64,000 nt of DNA from JAJPKK01 sp963781195 (GTDB lineage: Bacteria; Pseudomonadota; Alphaproteobacteria; Rhizobiales; Xanthobacteraceae). The position numbers and the translations under genes are program-made. The notes below the pieces were generated by a model. It did not search any database. It was given only the letters and a program-made list of their open reading frames with translations, and was not told the DNA's origin. This document shows positions 1 to 8,978 of this stretch, in pieces (the stretch's first letter is position 1; every line of letters starts with the position of its first letter). The stretch spans positions 620,001-684,000 of the forward strand of contig CAWAEZ010000009.1 in the NCBI GenBank assembly GCA_963781195.1, written 5' to 3'.

Positions 1-75
1 GCGGCAGACCGCAAGGCCGTCGCCGCCGCGCTCGACGAGGTGGCGATCGAGCAGGTAGCGATCGGGAGCGTGTGA
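1..75 (+). CDS. 3' end of an unidentified CDS
   Basis: An open frame runs from the first base of the window to a TGA at 73-75 and encodes the last 24 residues of a protein (ending ...IEQVAIGSV). The start lies outside the window, so the family cannot be recognised. It converges with the oxidoreductase on the opposite strand. The frame could be open by chance because it is so short. Confidence 0.45.
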   Translation, partial: AADRKAVAAALDEVAIEQVAIGSV

Positions 76-102
76 AGCTGCGGCGGGCTCGCTGCTCCGC
101 GC

Positions 103-1218
103 TCACGCCACGCGGTCGTCGGCGGGATCGAGCGGCAGCGACACCGGCTGCCTGAGTTTCGCCGACAGGTCGAGCGCCTTGGTGAGCATCAGCCGGTTGT
201 GCGCCTCGGCCGCCGTCGCCGCCTGGGTCGGCACGCCGAGCGCCATGCGGTTGAGCCACGACTCGGTCTCGTCGCGCATCGGCCCGCGCAGCTCGCCGAG
301 CGCCATGTCGCCCGGCGGGTAGCTTCCCATGAAGTCGACCAGCCGGCTCTCGTCGGGCGCATAGCCTTCGGCCTGGGGCTTCGACACCGCCAGCACGATG
401 TCGCGGTGGGTGTCGTCGATGGTGAGCACGCCGGAGGTCCCGACGATGCCGACCTCGAGGCTGTACACCGCCGCCGGCCACGTCACCGGCAGCGCCCAGG
501 AGATGGCGAGGTGGTGCACCGTGCCGTCGGAAAAGCAGATCATGCCGGCGGTGGCGTCGATGCCGTGATAGAGCGGGCCCAGCACCTTGTCGACCGAGCG
601 CGCATAGACCTCGACCGGGGTCTTGCCGTCGAGGCACCACATGCAGATGTCGAGCGCATGGGTGCCCGAGATCACCATCGGCGAGATCGTCTCCGGCTTG
701 TCGGTGCGCTTGTAATTGTCGACCGCGACCAACCGGTTCATGAAGGCGCGGGAGGTGACGAGGGTGACGTCGCCGAGCGCCCCGGTGCGGCATTTCTCCT
801 TGGCCGCCAGCCAGCGGCGGCGGAACCGCTGGGTGTAGCCGACCACGGCGTCGAGACCGGATTTCTCGATCGCTGCGAGCACCCGGGCGGAATCCTTCAG
901 CGTCGTCGCCAACGGCTTCTCGATTAGCATGGGCAGGCCGTTCTCGACCGCGCACATAACCGGATCGACGTGCAGATGCTCGTCCGACGCGATGATCGCG
1001 CAGGTCGCCTCCGGCCGCGCCAGCAGCTCGCGATGATCGGTGGTGACGAAATCGGCGCCGATCTTCGCCGCGACCGACTTGCCGCGGTTGTCGTTGAGTT
1101 CGGCGATGCCGATCCACTCGACCGCCGGGTGGCGCGCCGCCACCTCGCCGCGGAACAGGCCGACCCGACCCGCCCCCACGATCGCGAGCCCGATGCCGTT
1201 GGTCCGGCGCCCTCTCAT
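103..1218 (-). CDS. Gfo/Idh/MocA family NAD(P)-dependent oxidoreductase
   Basis: A 371-residue cytoplasmic dehydrogenase. The N-terminal Rossmann motif GLAIVGAGRVG is followed by the family's conserved EKPLATT segment (about residue 100, whose Lys is usually catalytic) and a C-terminal alpha/beta substrate domain with SGTHALDICMW, which supplies the usual catalytic His. Members oxidise sugars, inositols or related polyols; the substrate here is unknown. A longer frame reaches a GTG at 1263, but I prefer the ATG at 1218 because GGGAGA lies just upstream and the Rossmann motif then begins at the normal distance from the N-terminus. It is divergent from the beta-oxidation gene, with about 95 bases between the starts. 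Confidence 0.88.
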   Translation of the reverse strand: MRGRRTNGIGLAIVGAGRVGLFRGEVAARHPAVEWIGIAELNDNRGKSVAAKIGADFVTTDHRELLARPEATCAIIASDEHLHVDPVMCAVENGLPMLIEKPLATTLKDSARVLAAIEKSGLDAVVGYTQRFRRRWLAAKEKCRTGALGDVTLVTSRAFMNRLVAVDNYKRTDKPETISPMVISGTHALDICMWCLDGKTPVEVYARSVDKVLGPLYHGIDATAGMICFSDGTVHHLAISWALPVTWPAAVYSLEVGIVGTSGVLTIDDTHRDIVLAVSKPQAEGYAPDESRLVDFMGSYPPGDMALGELRGPMRDETESWLNRMALGVPTQAATAAEAHNRLMLTKALDLSAKLRQPVSLPLDPADDRVA

Positions 1219-1314
1219 CCCGTTTCTCCCGTGTGATTTCGGCGGAGTGATCGCATTTTCCACGGTGAACCGCTAGGTTCGCGGCAACGCCGAAAGGCCG
1301 TTGCGGAGGATGCG

Positions 1315-3390
1315 GTGCCTGATCTCGTGAGCCTGCGCAAAGAGGGCGATATCGCCGTCATCGTCATCGACAATCCGCCGGTCAACGCGCTGAACCACGC
1401 AATGCGCGCCGGCCTCGTCGCGGCGCTGCGCCGGGCCCAGGCCGATGCCGACACCGCCGCGATCGTCATCGTCTGCGCCGGGCGCACCTTCATCGCCGGC
1501 GCCGACATCAGCGAGTTCGGCAAGCCGGTGCAAGCGCCGACCACGCCCGACGTGATCGCCGCCATCGAAGCGAGCCGCGTGCCGGTCGTCGCGGCGCTGC
1601 ACGGCACGCCACTCGGCGGTGGCCTCGAGGTCGCGCTCGCCTGCCATTACCGCGTCGCCGCGCTCGGGACGCGGCTCGGCCTCCCCGAGATCAAGCTCGG
1701 CCTCATACCGGGGGCCGGCGGAACCCAGCGCCTGCCGCGCCTCGTCGGCCTCGACAAGGCGATGACCATGATCTTATCGGGCGACCCGATCCCGGCCACC
1801 GAAGCGCTGGAGGCGGGCCTGCTCGATGCCGTGTTCGCGGATGACATCGCCGCAGCCGCGGCAGGCTTTGCGCGCGCGGCCGTGGCGGCGGGGTCCAAGG
1901 CCGAGCTCGCGAAACACCGCGACGACAAGCTGGTGGGCTCGCCCGAAGCGCTGGCGAAGTTCGAAGCCGCGGCCGCCGGCCATCTCAAGCGCGCGCGCGG
2001 CCGCGCCGCGCCGGCCGCAGCGATCGAAGCGCTGCGCGGCGCGCTCACGTTGCCGTTCGATCAGGCGCTGGCGCGCGAACGTGCGCTGTTCCTCGACCTG
2101 GTCGCCGGGGAACAGTCGAAGGCGCAGCGGCATGTTTTCTTCGCCGAGCGCGAGGCGGCGAAGCGTCCCGAGCTCGCCGACGTCAAGCCGCACGACGTCC
2201 GGCGCGCGGCGGTGATCGGAGCCGGCACCATGGGCGGCGGCATCGCCATGTGCTTCGCCAATGCCGGCGTGCCAGTCCAGGTGGTCGAAGCCGACGACGG
2301 CGCCCTCGCCCGCGGCCTCGACGCGGTGGCGAAGCAATACCGCGGCGCGGCGGCGCGGGGCTCGCTCCCTGCCGTCGAGGCGGAAGCCCGGCTCGCCCGC
2401 ATTGCCGGCACCACGGATCTCGCCGCGGTGGCCGATGCCGACATCGTGATCGAAGCGGTGTTCGAGGACATGGCTCTCAAGCAGAAGATCTTCGCCGTGC
2501 TCGACCGCATCGCCAAGCCGGGCGCCGTGCTGGCGACCAACACGTCCTACCTCGACATCGATGCGCTGGCCCGCAGCACGACGCGGCCAGACGCCGTGGT
2601 CGGCATGCATTTCTTCAGCCCGGCACCTGTCATGCGGCTTCTCGAAGTGGTGCGCGGCGCCGCGACCGCCCCGGACACGCTCGCCTCCGCGATGGCGGTC
2701 GCGCGCAGAATCGGCAAGGTCCCGGTGGTCGTCGGCGTCTGCCACGGCTTCGTCGGCAACCGCATGCATCGGGTGCGCGGCGTGGAGGGCGAGCGGCTGC
2801 TGCTCGGCGGCACGCTGCCGCAGGAGATCGATGCGGCGATGGTCGAGTTCGGCTTTCCGATGGGACCATTCGCTGCCGCCGATCTCGCCGGCCTCGACAT
2901 CGGCTGGCGCATGCGCAAGGCGCAGGGGCTCACCGCCCCGATCGCCGACCTCCTGTGCGAGGCCGGCCGTTTCGGCCAGAAGACCGGCCGTGGCTTCTAT
3001 CTCTACGCCGCCGGCTCGCGCACGCCGGAGCCCGATCCCGAGATCGCCGCCTTGATCGCCGCCGAGATGGCGCGGCGCGGTGCGACCGCGCGCGCGGTCG
3101 GCAAAGAGGAGATCGTCGAACGGGTGTTGTTCCCGATGATCAATGAAGGCGCGCGCATTCTGGCCGAGGGGATCGCACGGCGGGCGAGCGACATCGACGT
3201 GATCTGGGTCCACGGCTACGGATTTCCCGCCCATCGCGGCGGCCCGATGCACTACGCCGAGGCAATCGGCCTCACCCGCATCCGCGACCGCCTCGCAGAA
3301 TGGGCGGACCGCACCGGCGACGCCAGCCTGCGGCCCGCACCGCTGCTCGCCAGCCTCGCCGCCGAACGCCGCGGATTCACCGCGGCCTGA
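1315..3390 (+). CDS. Bifunctional enoyl-CoA hydratase / 3-hydroxyacyl-CoA dehydrogenase (FadJ-like)
   Basis: A 691-residue two-function beta-oxidation enzyme. Residues about 1-190 are a crotonase domain: AGADISEFG forms part of the oxyanion hole, and LPEIKLGLIPGAGGTQRL carries the catalytic Glu. From about residue 297 there is an NAD-binding 3-hydroxyacyl-CoA dehydrogenase domain (GAGTMGGGIAMCFANAG, then HFFSPAPVMRLLEVV with the catalytic His), followed by two C-terminal helical dehydrogenase domains. It would hydrate trans-2-enoyl-CoA and oxidise the L-3-hydroxyacyl-CoA. No thiolase gene is adjacent. The start is GTG at 1315, with GGAGGA at 1305-1310. Length and order match FadJ / peroxisomal-type bifunctional enzymes common in Rhizobiales; chain-length preference is not visible. 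Confidence 0.93.
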   Translation: MPDLVSLRKEGDIAVIVIDNPPVNALNHAMRAGLVAALRRAQADADTAAIVIVCAGRTFIAGADISEFGKPVQAPTTPDVIAAIEASRVPVVAALHGTPLGGGLEVALACHYRVAALGTRLGLPEIKLGLIPGAGGTQRLPRLVGLDKAMTMILSGDPIPATEALEAGLLDAVFADDIAAAAAGFARAAVAAGSKAELAKHRDDKLVGSPEALAKFEAAAAGHLKRARGRAAPAAAIEALRGALTLPFDQALARERALFLDLVAGEQSKAQRHVFFAEREAAKRPELADVKPHDVRRAAVIGAGTMGGGIAMCFANAGVPVQVVEADDGALARGLDAVAKQYRGAAARGSLPAVEAEARLARIAGTTDLAAVADADIVIEAVFEDMALKQKIFAVLDRIAKPGAVLATNTSYLDIDALARSTTRPDAVVGMHFFSPAPVMRLLEVVRGAATAPDTLASAMAVARRIGKVPVVVGVCHGFVGNRMHRVRGVEGERLLLGGTLPQEIDAAMVEFGFPMGPFAAADLAGLDIGWRMRKAQGLTAPIADLLCEAGRFGQKTGRGFYLYAAGSRTPEPDPEIAALIAAEMARRGATARAVGKEEIVERVLFPMINEGARILAEGIARRASDIDVIWVHGYGFPAHRGGPMHYAEAIGLTRIRDRLAEWADRTGDASLRPAPLLASLAAERRGFTAA

Positions 3391-3411
3391 CGCCGGGACC
3401 GGATGCGGCGT

Positions 3412-4293
3412 TCACCTCTTTTGGCTGACGTACCAGTCGTAGATCTGCTCGCCGTTCCAGTGCAGCACGCCGCCAAAGCGGTTGGCGTATGCGTAGATGT
3501 CCTCGAGATACTTGATCCGGTGCGGCTGGCCGCTGATGTAGGGATGGATCGCCACCGCCATGATCTTGGCGCGCGTCTCACCCTCGGCATAGAGCCGGTC
3601 GAACATGTCGACGGCGCGCTTGAGCAGGTAGTCGCTCTCGTGGTGCTGCACCACCATGATGGTGATGTCGTTGAGCTCCACGGTATAGGGCAGCGTGACC
3701 AGCGGACCGTCGGCGGTGTTGATGGTGACGGGCTCGTCGTCGAACACCCAGTCGCCGATATACTTCACGCCTGCGCCCGCGAGCAGTTCCGGCGTCTCGA
3801 AGGTCTCGGTCAGCCCCGGGCCGAGCCAGCCGATCGGGCGCTTGCCGACGAAGCGCTCGATGACGTCCATCGTGCGCTGGATCATCGCGCGCTGGTCCTC
3901 GTTCTTGTGCATCGGCATCTGGTCATAGGCGTGGCCCATGAACTCCCAGCCTTCGCGCTTCGCCTCCTCGGCGACGCGGGTGTAGTCCTCGCAGACCCGG
4001 GCATTGATCGCGAGCGTCGGCTTGATGCCGTGCTTCTTGAAGAGGTCGAAGAAACGCCAGACCCCGACCCGCATGCCGTACTCATGCCATGTCCAGTGCG
4101 GCACGTCCGGATGCAGGGGAACCCCGGTCGGCGCCGGCAGCACCTGGCGCGCCATCGGCCGGCCGATGTCCCACACCTCGAGATTGACGATCGGCCACAC
4201 CACGAGGCGGGCCCCCCCGGGGAGCTTGAGCGGCGGTCGATCGACGATGGCGGAAAAGTCGCAGCGCTCTCGGGGAATCATCGGCTTGTTCAT
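3412..4293 (-). CDS. Polysaccharide deacetylase family protein (allantoinase/PuuE-like)
   Basis: A 293-residue protein of the NodB-fold deacetylase superfamily. The features I recognise are the opening LVVWPIVNLEVWD, the segment PTLAINARVCEDY, WEFMGHAYDQMPM, RPIGWLGPGLTETFETPELL and the C-terminal HPYISGQPHR. This arrangement resembles the PuuE-type branch, which acts on small amide or imide substrates and not on polysaccharides. The exact metal triad is not obvious to me, so chemistry is uncertain. The frame could start at 4368, but ATG 4293 gives the normal family N-terminus. The ptsN gene is divergent. In many relatives an hpf gene sits next to ptsN; this gene takes that place here. Confidence 0.8.
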   Translation of the reverse strand: MNKPMIPRERCDFSAIVDRPPLKLPGGARLVVWPIVNLEVWDIGRPMARQVLPAPTGVPLHPDVPHWTWHEYGMRVGVWRFFDLFKKHGIKPTLAINARVCEDYTRVAEEAKREGWEFMGHAYDQMPMHKNEDQRAMIQRTMDVIERFVGKRPIGWLGPGLTETFETPELLAGAGVKYIGDWVFDDEPVTINTADGPLVTLPYTVELNDITIMVVQHHESDYLLKRAVDMFDRLYAEGETRAKIMAVAIHPYISGQPHRIKYLEDIYAYANRFGGVLHWNGEQIYDWYVSQKR

Positions 4294-4482
4294 GGCGGCC
4301 TCGTCTTGCGGGGCGGCCAAAATAGCTCGGGGGCGTTCAAGCATCCAGCGAACAACGCACTGATGCATCGCTGAGCAGCCGCTATGCAGCCAGCGCGCCT
4401 ATTGACGGCTTATAGGCCCGTCCTTATGGTCCGCCGCCCGATCGATCCTGCATTTGAGCGCCCCCGATTTCGGACCAACTTC

Positions 4483-4938
4483 ATGCCGCTTAACGACCTC
4501 TTGACGCCGCAGGCCGTGTTGCCTGCGCTCAAGGTCAACAGCAAGAAGCAGGCGCTGCAGGAACTCGCCGCGCGCGCTTCCGTCATTTGCGGCCGCGGCG
4601 AGCGCGAGGTGCTCGACGTGCTGTCGCAGCGCGAGCGGCTGGGCTCCACCGGCATCGGGAACGGCATCGCCATTCCGCACGGCAAGCTGCCGAAGCTGGA
4701 ACGCTTGTTCGGGGTGTTTGCGCGCCTGGAGCGGCCCGTCGATTTCGAGGCGTTGGATGGCCAGCCGGTGGATCTGTTGTTCCTGCTGCTGGCCCCGGAA
4801 GCCGCCGGCGCGGACCACCTTAAGGCGCTGGCGCGCGTCGCGCGCCTGCTGCGCGACCCGGAAGTCGCACGCAAGCTGCGCGATTCGCGTGATGCCGAGG
4901 CATTGTACGCTGTGTTGACGTCCTCGCCCGCAGTCTAA
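4483..4938 (+). CDS. ptsN: PTS IIA-like nitrogen regulatory protein EIIA-Ntr
   Basis: A 151-residue EIIA-Ntr. It takes a phosphate from NPr in the nitrogen PTS and regulates potassium transport, nitrogen and carbon metabolism by protein contact. The phosphorylated His is in GIAIPHGKL (His66). Earlier landmarks are LLTPQAVLPALKVNSKKQAL at the N-terminus and RERLGSTGIGNG just before the active site. The frame is open back to 4384, but the ATG at 4483 gives the canonical MPLNDLL start. It converges with the DUF1150 / Hsp20 pair, a neighbourhood typical of Rhizobiales. The rpoN and hpf genes that often precede it are not here. Confidence 0.95.
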   Translation: MPLNDLLTPQAVLPALKVNSKKQALQELAARASVICGRGEREVLDVLSQRERLGSTGIGNGIAIPHGKLPKLERLFGVFARLERPVDFEALDGQPVDLLFLLLAPEAAGADHLKALARVARLLRDPEVARKLRDSRDAEALYAVLTSSPAV

Positions 4939-4981
4939 TGCGTGCTCGAGGTATGAGCGGCTCGCCCCCCGATGCCGCCGA

Positions 4982-5245
4982 TCAATGGACGCTGACGGTC
5001 TGCAACTCTTGAGACCAGGCGTTCGCCACCGCCGCTTCGCGCGAATCGGTCACCATGATCGGCGTCCCGTCGGCGGCGTGGAGCGCGTACAGCTTAAGTC
5101 CGGGCGCGATGTCCGGCGCTTGCGGAAACATTGCCGGCACGTCCTCCGAGCGGATCGCCTTCACATAGGCAATCTCGCCGTCGCCGAGGTGGGCGAGCGC
5201 TTCGGTAGAGATGTGCGGGACGCGTGATATCGTGGTGTTTTCCAT
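4982..5245 (-). CDS. DUF1150 family protein
   Basis: An 87-residue protein recognised as DUF1150 from STEALAHLGDGEIAYVKAI and the ending KLYALHAADGTPIMVTDSREAA. The function is unknown. The start at 5245 is supported by AGGAG about 10 bases upstream; a longer frame from 5296 lacks conserved sequence. It lies 50 bases downstream of the small heat-shock gene on the same strand and is probably co-transcribed with it. The pairing is conserved in Rhizobiales, which suggests a role alongside the chaperone, but that is inference. Confidence 0.88.
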   Translation of the reverse strand: MENTTISRVPHISTEALAHLGDGEIAYVKAIRSEDVPAMFPQAPDIAPGLKLYALHAADGTPIMVTDSREAAVANAWSQELQTVSVH

Positions 5246-5295
5246 GGCCCTCAACTCCTGACTAGCCAACTTTGTCGAGTCCTGCTCGGTTCCCA

Positions 5296-5721
5296 TTATT
5301 CATGATCGGTGATTGCGATCGTCTTAACCACCCGTTCCGGCTCCGGACGCGCGAGGTCTATCGAGAGCAACCCGTTCTTGAGATCAGCGCCCAGCACCTC
5401 GATACCGTCCGCCAGCACGAAGGTGCGCTGGAAGTGACGCGCGGCGATGCCGCGGTGGAGGTACTGCCGAGTCTGCTCGTCGCGCTGCCGCCCGCGAATG
5501 GCGAGCTGATTCTCCTCGACGGTGATGTCGAGCTCCTCGCGGGCGAAGCCCGCGACGGCCAGCGTAATCCGCAACCGCTCAGGCCGCCCGTTTTCGCGGG
5601 CGATCCGCTCGATATTATAGGGCGGATAGCCGTCGGCAGCCTTGGCAACCCGGTCGAGCGCCCGTTCGATCTCGTCGAAGCCGAGGAGAAAAGGGCTCGA
5701 AAGCAATGGGACCCGTGACAT
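5296..5721 (-). CDS. Small heat-shock protein, Hsp20 / alpha-crystallin family
   Basis: A 141-residue ATP-independent holdase that binds unfolding proteins in the cytoplasm. The alpha-crystallin domain covers roughly residues 32-125: YNIERIARENGRPERLRITLAVAGF, ITVEENQLAIRGRQ, FQRTFVLADGIEVLGADLKNGLLSIDL. The last of these contains the conserved A-x-x-x-N-G-x-L motif, and the tail is a short PEPERVVKTIAI extension. It resembles the class A proteins (HspA/HspD/IbpA type) of Bradyrhizobium. ATG 5721 is chosen because it starts the family's usual MSRVPLLSSPFLLGFD N-terminus. A hairpin at 5728-5751 may cover part of the ribosome binding site (separate entry). DUF1150 follows. Confidence 0.93.
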   Translation of the reverse strand: MSRVPLLSSPFLLGFDEIERALDRVAKAADGYPPYNIERIARENGRPERLRITLAVAGFAREELDITVEENQLAIRGRQRDEQTRQYLHRGIAARHFQRTFVLADGIEVLGADLKNGLLSIDLARPEPERVVKTIAITDHE

Positions 5722-5727
5722 GATTCC

Positions 5728-5751
5728 CAAAGTCCTGTGGTAGCGACTTTG
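5728..5751 (-). promoter_or_regulatory. Hairpin in the hsp20 5' leader; candidate RNA thermometer
   Basis: On the gene strand, CAAAGTC and GACTTTG form a perfect 7-bp stem with a 10-base loop, ending 6 bases before the hsp20 ATG. An AGGA that could serve as the ribosome binding site straddles the loop and the 3' arm. Small heat-shock genes of rhizobia are often controlled by ROSE-type RNA thermometers; this stem is simpler than a classical ROSE element, so the role is inferred from position. Confidence 0.4.
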
Positions 5752-5960
5752 CGGGGCCCTTGCGGCACCCCTGACCTCAGAAGCTCCGTTATGACGGACC
5801 TCTCCCGCGGTCATGATCGTAATATGGGCGGCGACCGTCAGGATTCAAGAACCCGCGCGAAACCGCTGCGGCGGCCGGCGGACCCCTCCGGCCGGCCGGA
5901 TCGCTTTCAACTCTAAGTGGTTAGGTGGGGCTCGCAAACCGCGTGAGCATCGCCCGCGCG

Positions 5961-6743
5961 CTACTTGCGTACCGCGTGCTTCGCCTCGCTTAGGAGAAAA
6001 TTCCCGATCCGCTTGCCGCGGTTACGCAGGATTCGGAGCAGCCCGGAATCGACGAAATAGGTGAGCAGGATGCTGTCCCGGCTTTCCACCTCGGTTCCCA
6101 CCGGATCAGCGGAGTGCCAGGTGTTGTCGCCGACCGCGAACGCATATCCCGTGTTGGGCGCGAATCGCATCTGCACCGCCTTGGGGAGCGACCCATCGGG
6201 CGCGCGGTCGTGGAAGATGGTCCCGATATGGGTCGCGGAGGCGTCGCGCGGCAGATAGAACTGCACCGTCATGCCCTTCCACTGGGTGTCGGTGTGCGGC
6301 GTGATGCGATAGCCGGGAATGTCGCGGGTCAGCACCGGGATCGGGTACATCCCGACCTGATCGAAGCCGTCCCCGAACCGCCGCTTCAGCCCCGGGGCGA
6401 GCGCGTCCATCATCGCCTTCTGCACCTCGGCCGAGCACAGCGCGCGGCCGACCAGATCCCAGACCGGGCGCTTTTCGGCGTTCAGGTGGCGAATGTATTC
6501 GGGAAACAGGTCGATCTTGACCCGGGTCGAGGTGCCGTCCTCGCGGATGTTGCCGCGGTTTCGGCCGGGCAGCGGCCGGTAGTCGGCGGCGCTCGGCATC
6601 GCCGCGATCATCCGTGCGTAGATGGCGTCCGGAAACACGCGGTCGAACTCGAGATGATAGAACGGCTTTTCGACGGCGCGCGCGGCTTCGACGTTGGCGA
6701 CCACCGCGTCAATGAGAGACCTGACTTCGGAAGATCGATTCAT
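5961..6743 (-). CDS. 2OG-Fe(II) oxygenase superfamily protein
   Basis: A 260-residue protein with a jelly-roll dioxygenase signature. PHTDTQWKGMTVQFYLP supplies the H-x-D iron ligands (about residues 152-154), and the distal His is in AVGDNTWHSADPV (about residue 214), followed after a short gap by an Arg (ESRDSILLTYF) that may bind 2-oxoglutarate. Such enzymes couple decarboxylation of 2-oxoglutarate to hydroxylation of a substrate. The substrate cannot be predicted. The gene stands alone, with tRNA-Ala upstream on the same strand and the hsp20 leader downstream. Confidence 0.78.
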   Translation of the reverse strand: MNRSSEVRSLIDAVVANVEAARAVEKPFYHLEFDRVFPDAIYARMIAAMPSAADYRPLPGRNRGNIREDGTSTRVKIDLFPEYIRHLNAEKRPVWDLVGRALCSAEVQKAMMDALAPGLKRRFGDGFDQVGMYPIPVLTRDIPGYRITPHTDTQWKGMTVQFYLPRDASATHIGTIFHDRAPDGSLPKAVQMRFAPNTGYAFAVGDNTWHSADPVGTEVESRDSILLTYFVDSGLLRILRNRGKRIGNFLLSEAKHAVRK

Positions 6744-6858
6744 CGCCCACCTGCAGTGTTTGACCGCCCCGGGTCACCCTTCGATCCGACGCCCCCTCAT
6801 CGCGGGGTGATGTAAACGGATCGCGCCGCGCGAAGATCGCCTCGCGATCACCTGAATT

Positions 6859-6935
<77 letters not shown>

Positions 6936-7030
6936 TCCTCGGCATGCGGGTCGGGATCTCCGCATGATCGTGCGCCGCGCGCGGCGGATCGATATTCCGC
7001 CGCACCTGAAATCACATATCGGCGGTCACC

Positions 7031-7426
7031 TCAAGTCTCTTCCTCATTCTCGATGTCGCCGCCGATGATCTCGGCGACATCGGTGTCCTCCTCCTCGCTC
7101 TCCTCGATGAAGGCGGCATCGTCGAGACTCTCGTCGTCGATCTCGACGTCCTCGTCGCCCTCCGCGGCCTCGCCGGGCTTCTTGCCCTGCGCTTCCGCAT
7201 CGGCATCCTCGAGCGAAACGAATTCCGCCTCGGGAGCTTCCGCCACGACCGGTTCGACTTCGTGCACCGGCGCGCGCGCAGCCTCAGCGCGACTCCGCGA
7301 CGTCGTCTGCACGGCCTCGAAGACCGCGCCGCATTTCGGGCAGGTGATCGGCGCGTGATTTAGATCGTAGAATCTCGCACCGCAGTGCGCGCACAAGCGC
7401 TTCGTCCCAAGCTCTGGCTTTGCCAC
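7031..7426 (-). CDS. TIGR02300 (FYDLN acid) family protein
   Basis: A 131-residue protein. The N-terminus has a four-cysteine zinc-ribbon-like segment, CAHCGARFYDLNHAPITCPKCG (residues about 12-33), containing the family name motif FYDLN. The rest is strongly acidic, rich in Glu and Asp, and ends in a run of Glu. The family is found in alphaproteobacteria and has no established function. It lies upstream of aroA, divergently transcribed, which is its normal place in Rhizobiales. Confidence 0.93.
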   Translation of the reverse strand: MAKPELGTKRLCAHCGARFYDLNHAPITCPKCGAVFEAVQTTSRSRAEAARAPVHEVEPVVAEAPEAEFVSLEDADAEAQGKKPGEAAEGDEDVEIDDESLDDAAFIEESEEEDTDVAEIIGGDIENEEET

Positions 7427-7598
7427 GGCTTCGCAATCCCTGGGGTACCCTGTTTAAAGCGGCTCACCCCTTGGCGTTTCGCAACGGCTCTGTCAATAGA
7501 CCTTTGCTGGGGCCCCGGCCTCATCGCAGCGCCGCCGCCGCGGCGTGACCTTCGGCCCGCGGCGTGTTAGGAGCCGCGCCTGATCGGATTTGATCGTG

Positions 7599-8933
7599 AT
7601 GTCAACGTCGCCGACCACCCCGCTGACCGCCCGGCGCGGCGCACCGCTCACCGGGCGCGCGCGCGTTCCCGGCGACAAATCGATTTCCCACCGGGCGCTG
7701 ATCCTGGGCGCGCTGGCGGTGGGAACCAGCCGCATCTCCGGCCTGCTCGAGGGTGAGGACGTCCTCAACACCGCAAAAGCGATGCAGGCCCTGGGGGCCC
7801 GCGTCGCGCGGACTGCGCCCGGCGCCTGGCAGGTCGACGGCGTCGGCGTCGCCGGCTTCGCGACGCCCGACGCCGCCCTGGATTTCGGCAATTCGGGAAC
7901 CGGATGCCGCCTGGTGATGGGCGCGGTCGCGGGCTGTCCCATCACCGCGACCTTCGACGGCGACGCCTCGCTGCGCAGCCGGCCGATGCGGCGCATCCTC
8001 GATCCGATCGCGCTCATGGGCGCCACGGCGACCGCGGCGGCCGAGGGCGGCCGCCTGCCGATCACGCTCGCCGGGGCACGCGACCCGATGCCGATCGTCT
8101 ACCGGACCCCGGTGGCGTCGGCGCAGATCAAGTCGGCGGTGCTGCTCGCCGGCCTGGCGGCGCCGGGCGCCACCACGGTCATCGAGCCCGAGGCGAGCCG
8201 CGACCACACCGAACTGATGCTGCGGCATTTCGGCGCCGAGATCACATCGGAGCCGGACGGCGCCCATGGCCGCAAGATCACGTTGCGGGGCCAACCGGAG
8301 CTCGCACCCGCCGCCGTCGTCGTTCCCGCCGACCCGTCGTCGGCCGCCTTCCCGATGGTGGCGGCCCTGATCGTTCCGGGCTCCGACATCGTGCTCGCCG
8401 ACGTGATGACCAATCCGCTGCGCACCGGACTGATCACGACGCTGCGGGAGATGGGCGCAGCGATCACGGCCGAGGAAGCGACCAGTGAAGGCGGCGAGGC
8501 CATGGCGGCGTTTCGCGTGCGCGCCACCGCGTTGCGCGGGGTGGAGGTACCGGCGGAGCGCGCGCCCTCGATGATCGATGAATATCCGGTGCTGGCCGTC
8601 GCCGCCGCGTTCGCCGAAGGTACCACGGTGATGCGGGGCCTCAAGGAGCTCCGGGTCAAGGAATCCGACCGCCTCATGGCCACCGCGCAGATGCTGCGGG
8701 CCAACGGCGTCGAGGTCGACATCGCTGGCGACGATCTGATCGTCCATGGCCGTGGCCGGGTCGCCGGCGGCGGTCTCGTCGCCACCCACATGGATCATCG
8801 GATCGCCATGGCCGCGCTGATGATGGGACTGGCGGCGGAACGGCCGGTGCAAGTGGACGACGCGGCCTTCATCGCGACGAGCTTTCCGGGCTTCGCCGAC
8901 ATGATGCGGCGCCTCGGCGGCGATCTGTCTTGA
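7599..8933 (+). CDS. aroA: 3-phosphoshikimate 1-carboxyvinyltransferase (EPSP synthase)
   Basis: A 444-residue enzyme joining shikimate-3-phosphate and phosphoenolpyruvate in aromatic amino acid synthesis. Signatures are PGDKSISHR (substrate-binding Lys, about residue 28), DFGNSGTGCRL (the PEP-site glycine loop, about residue 95), APSMIDEYP and ELRVKESDRL. The overall sequence follows the class II enzymes such as Agrobacterium CP4, but the loop reads GNSGTG where CP4 has GNAATG, so the Ala linked with glyphosate tolerance in CP4 is Gly here. The frame is open from TTG 7590; ATG 7599 or GTG 7596 are alternatives and no strong ribosome site decides. cmk follows 45 bases downstream, the usual order. 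Confidence 0.97.
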   Translation: MSTSPTTPLTARRGAPLTGRARVPGDKSISHRALILGALAVGTSRISGLLEGEDVLNTAKAMQALGARVARTAPGAWQVDGVGVAGFATPDAALDFGNSGTGCRLVMGAVAGCPITATFDGDASLRSRPMRRILDPIALMGATATAAAEGGRLPITLAGARDPMPIVYRTPVASAQIKSAVLLAGLAAPGATTVIEPEASRDHTELMLRHFGAEITSEPDGAHGRKITLRGQPELAPAAVVVPADPSSAAFPMVAALIVPGSDIVLADVMTNPLRTGLITTLREMGAAITAEEATSEGGEAMAAFRVRATALRGVEVPAERAPSMIDEYPVLAVAAAFAEGTTVMRGLKELRVKESDRLMATAQMLRANGVEVDIAGDDLIVHGRGRVAGGGLVATHMDHRIAMAALMMGLAAERPVQVDDAAFIATSFPGFADMMRRLGGDLS

Positions 8934-8978
8934 ACCGGGCGTCGTGAGCACGGGCCGAACGATGCTGTTGCCGCAATC

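Noticed and set aside
6835..6849. Terminator after tRNA-Ala
   Set aside because: A perfect 6-bp stem exists but no T run follows it on the transcribed strand.
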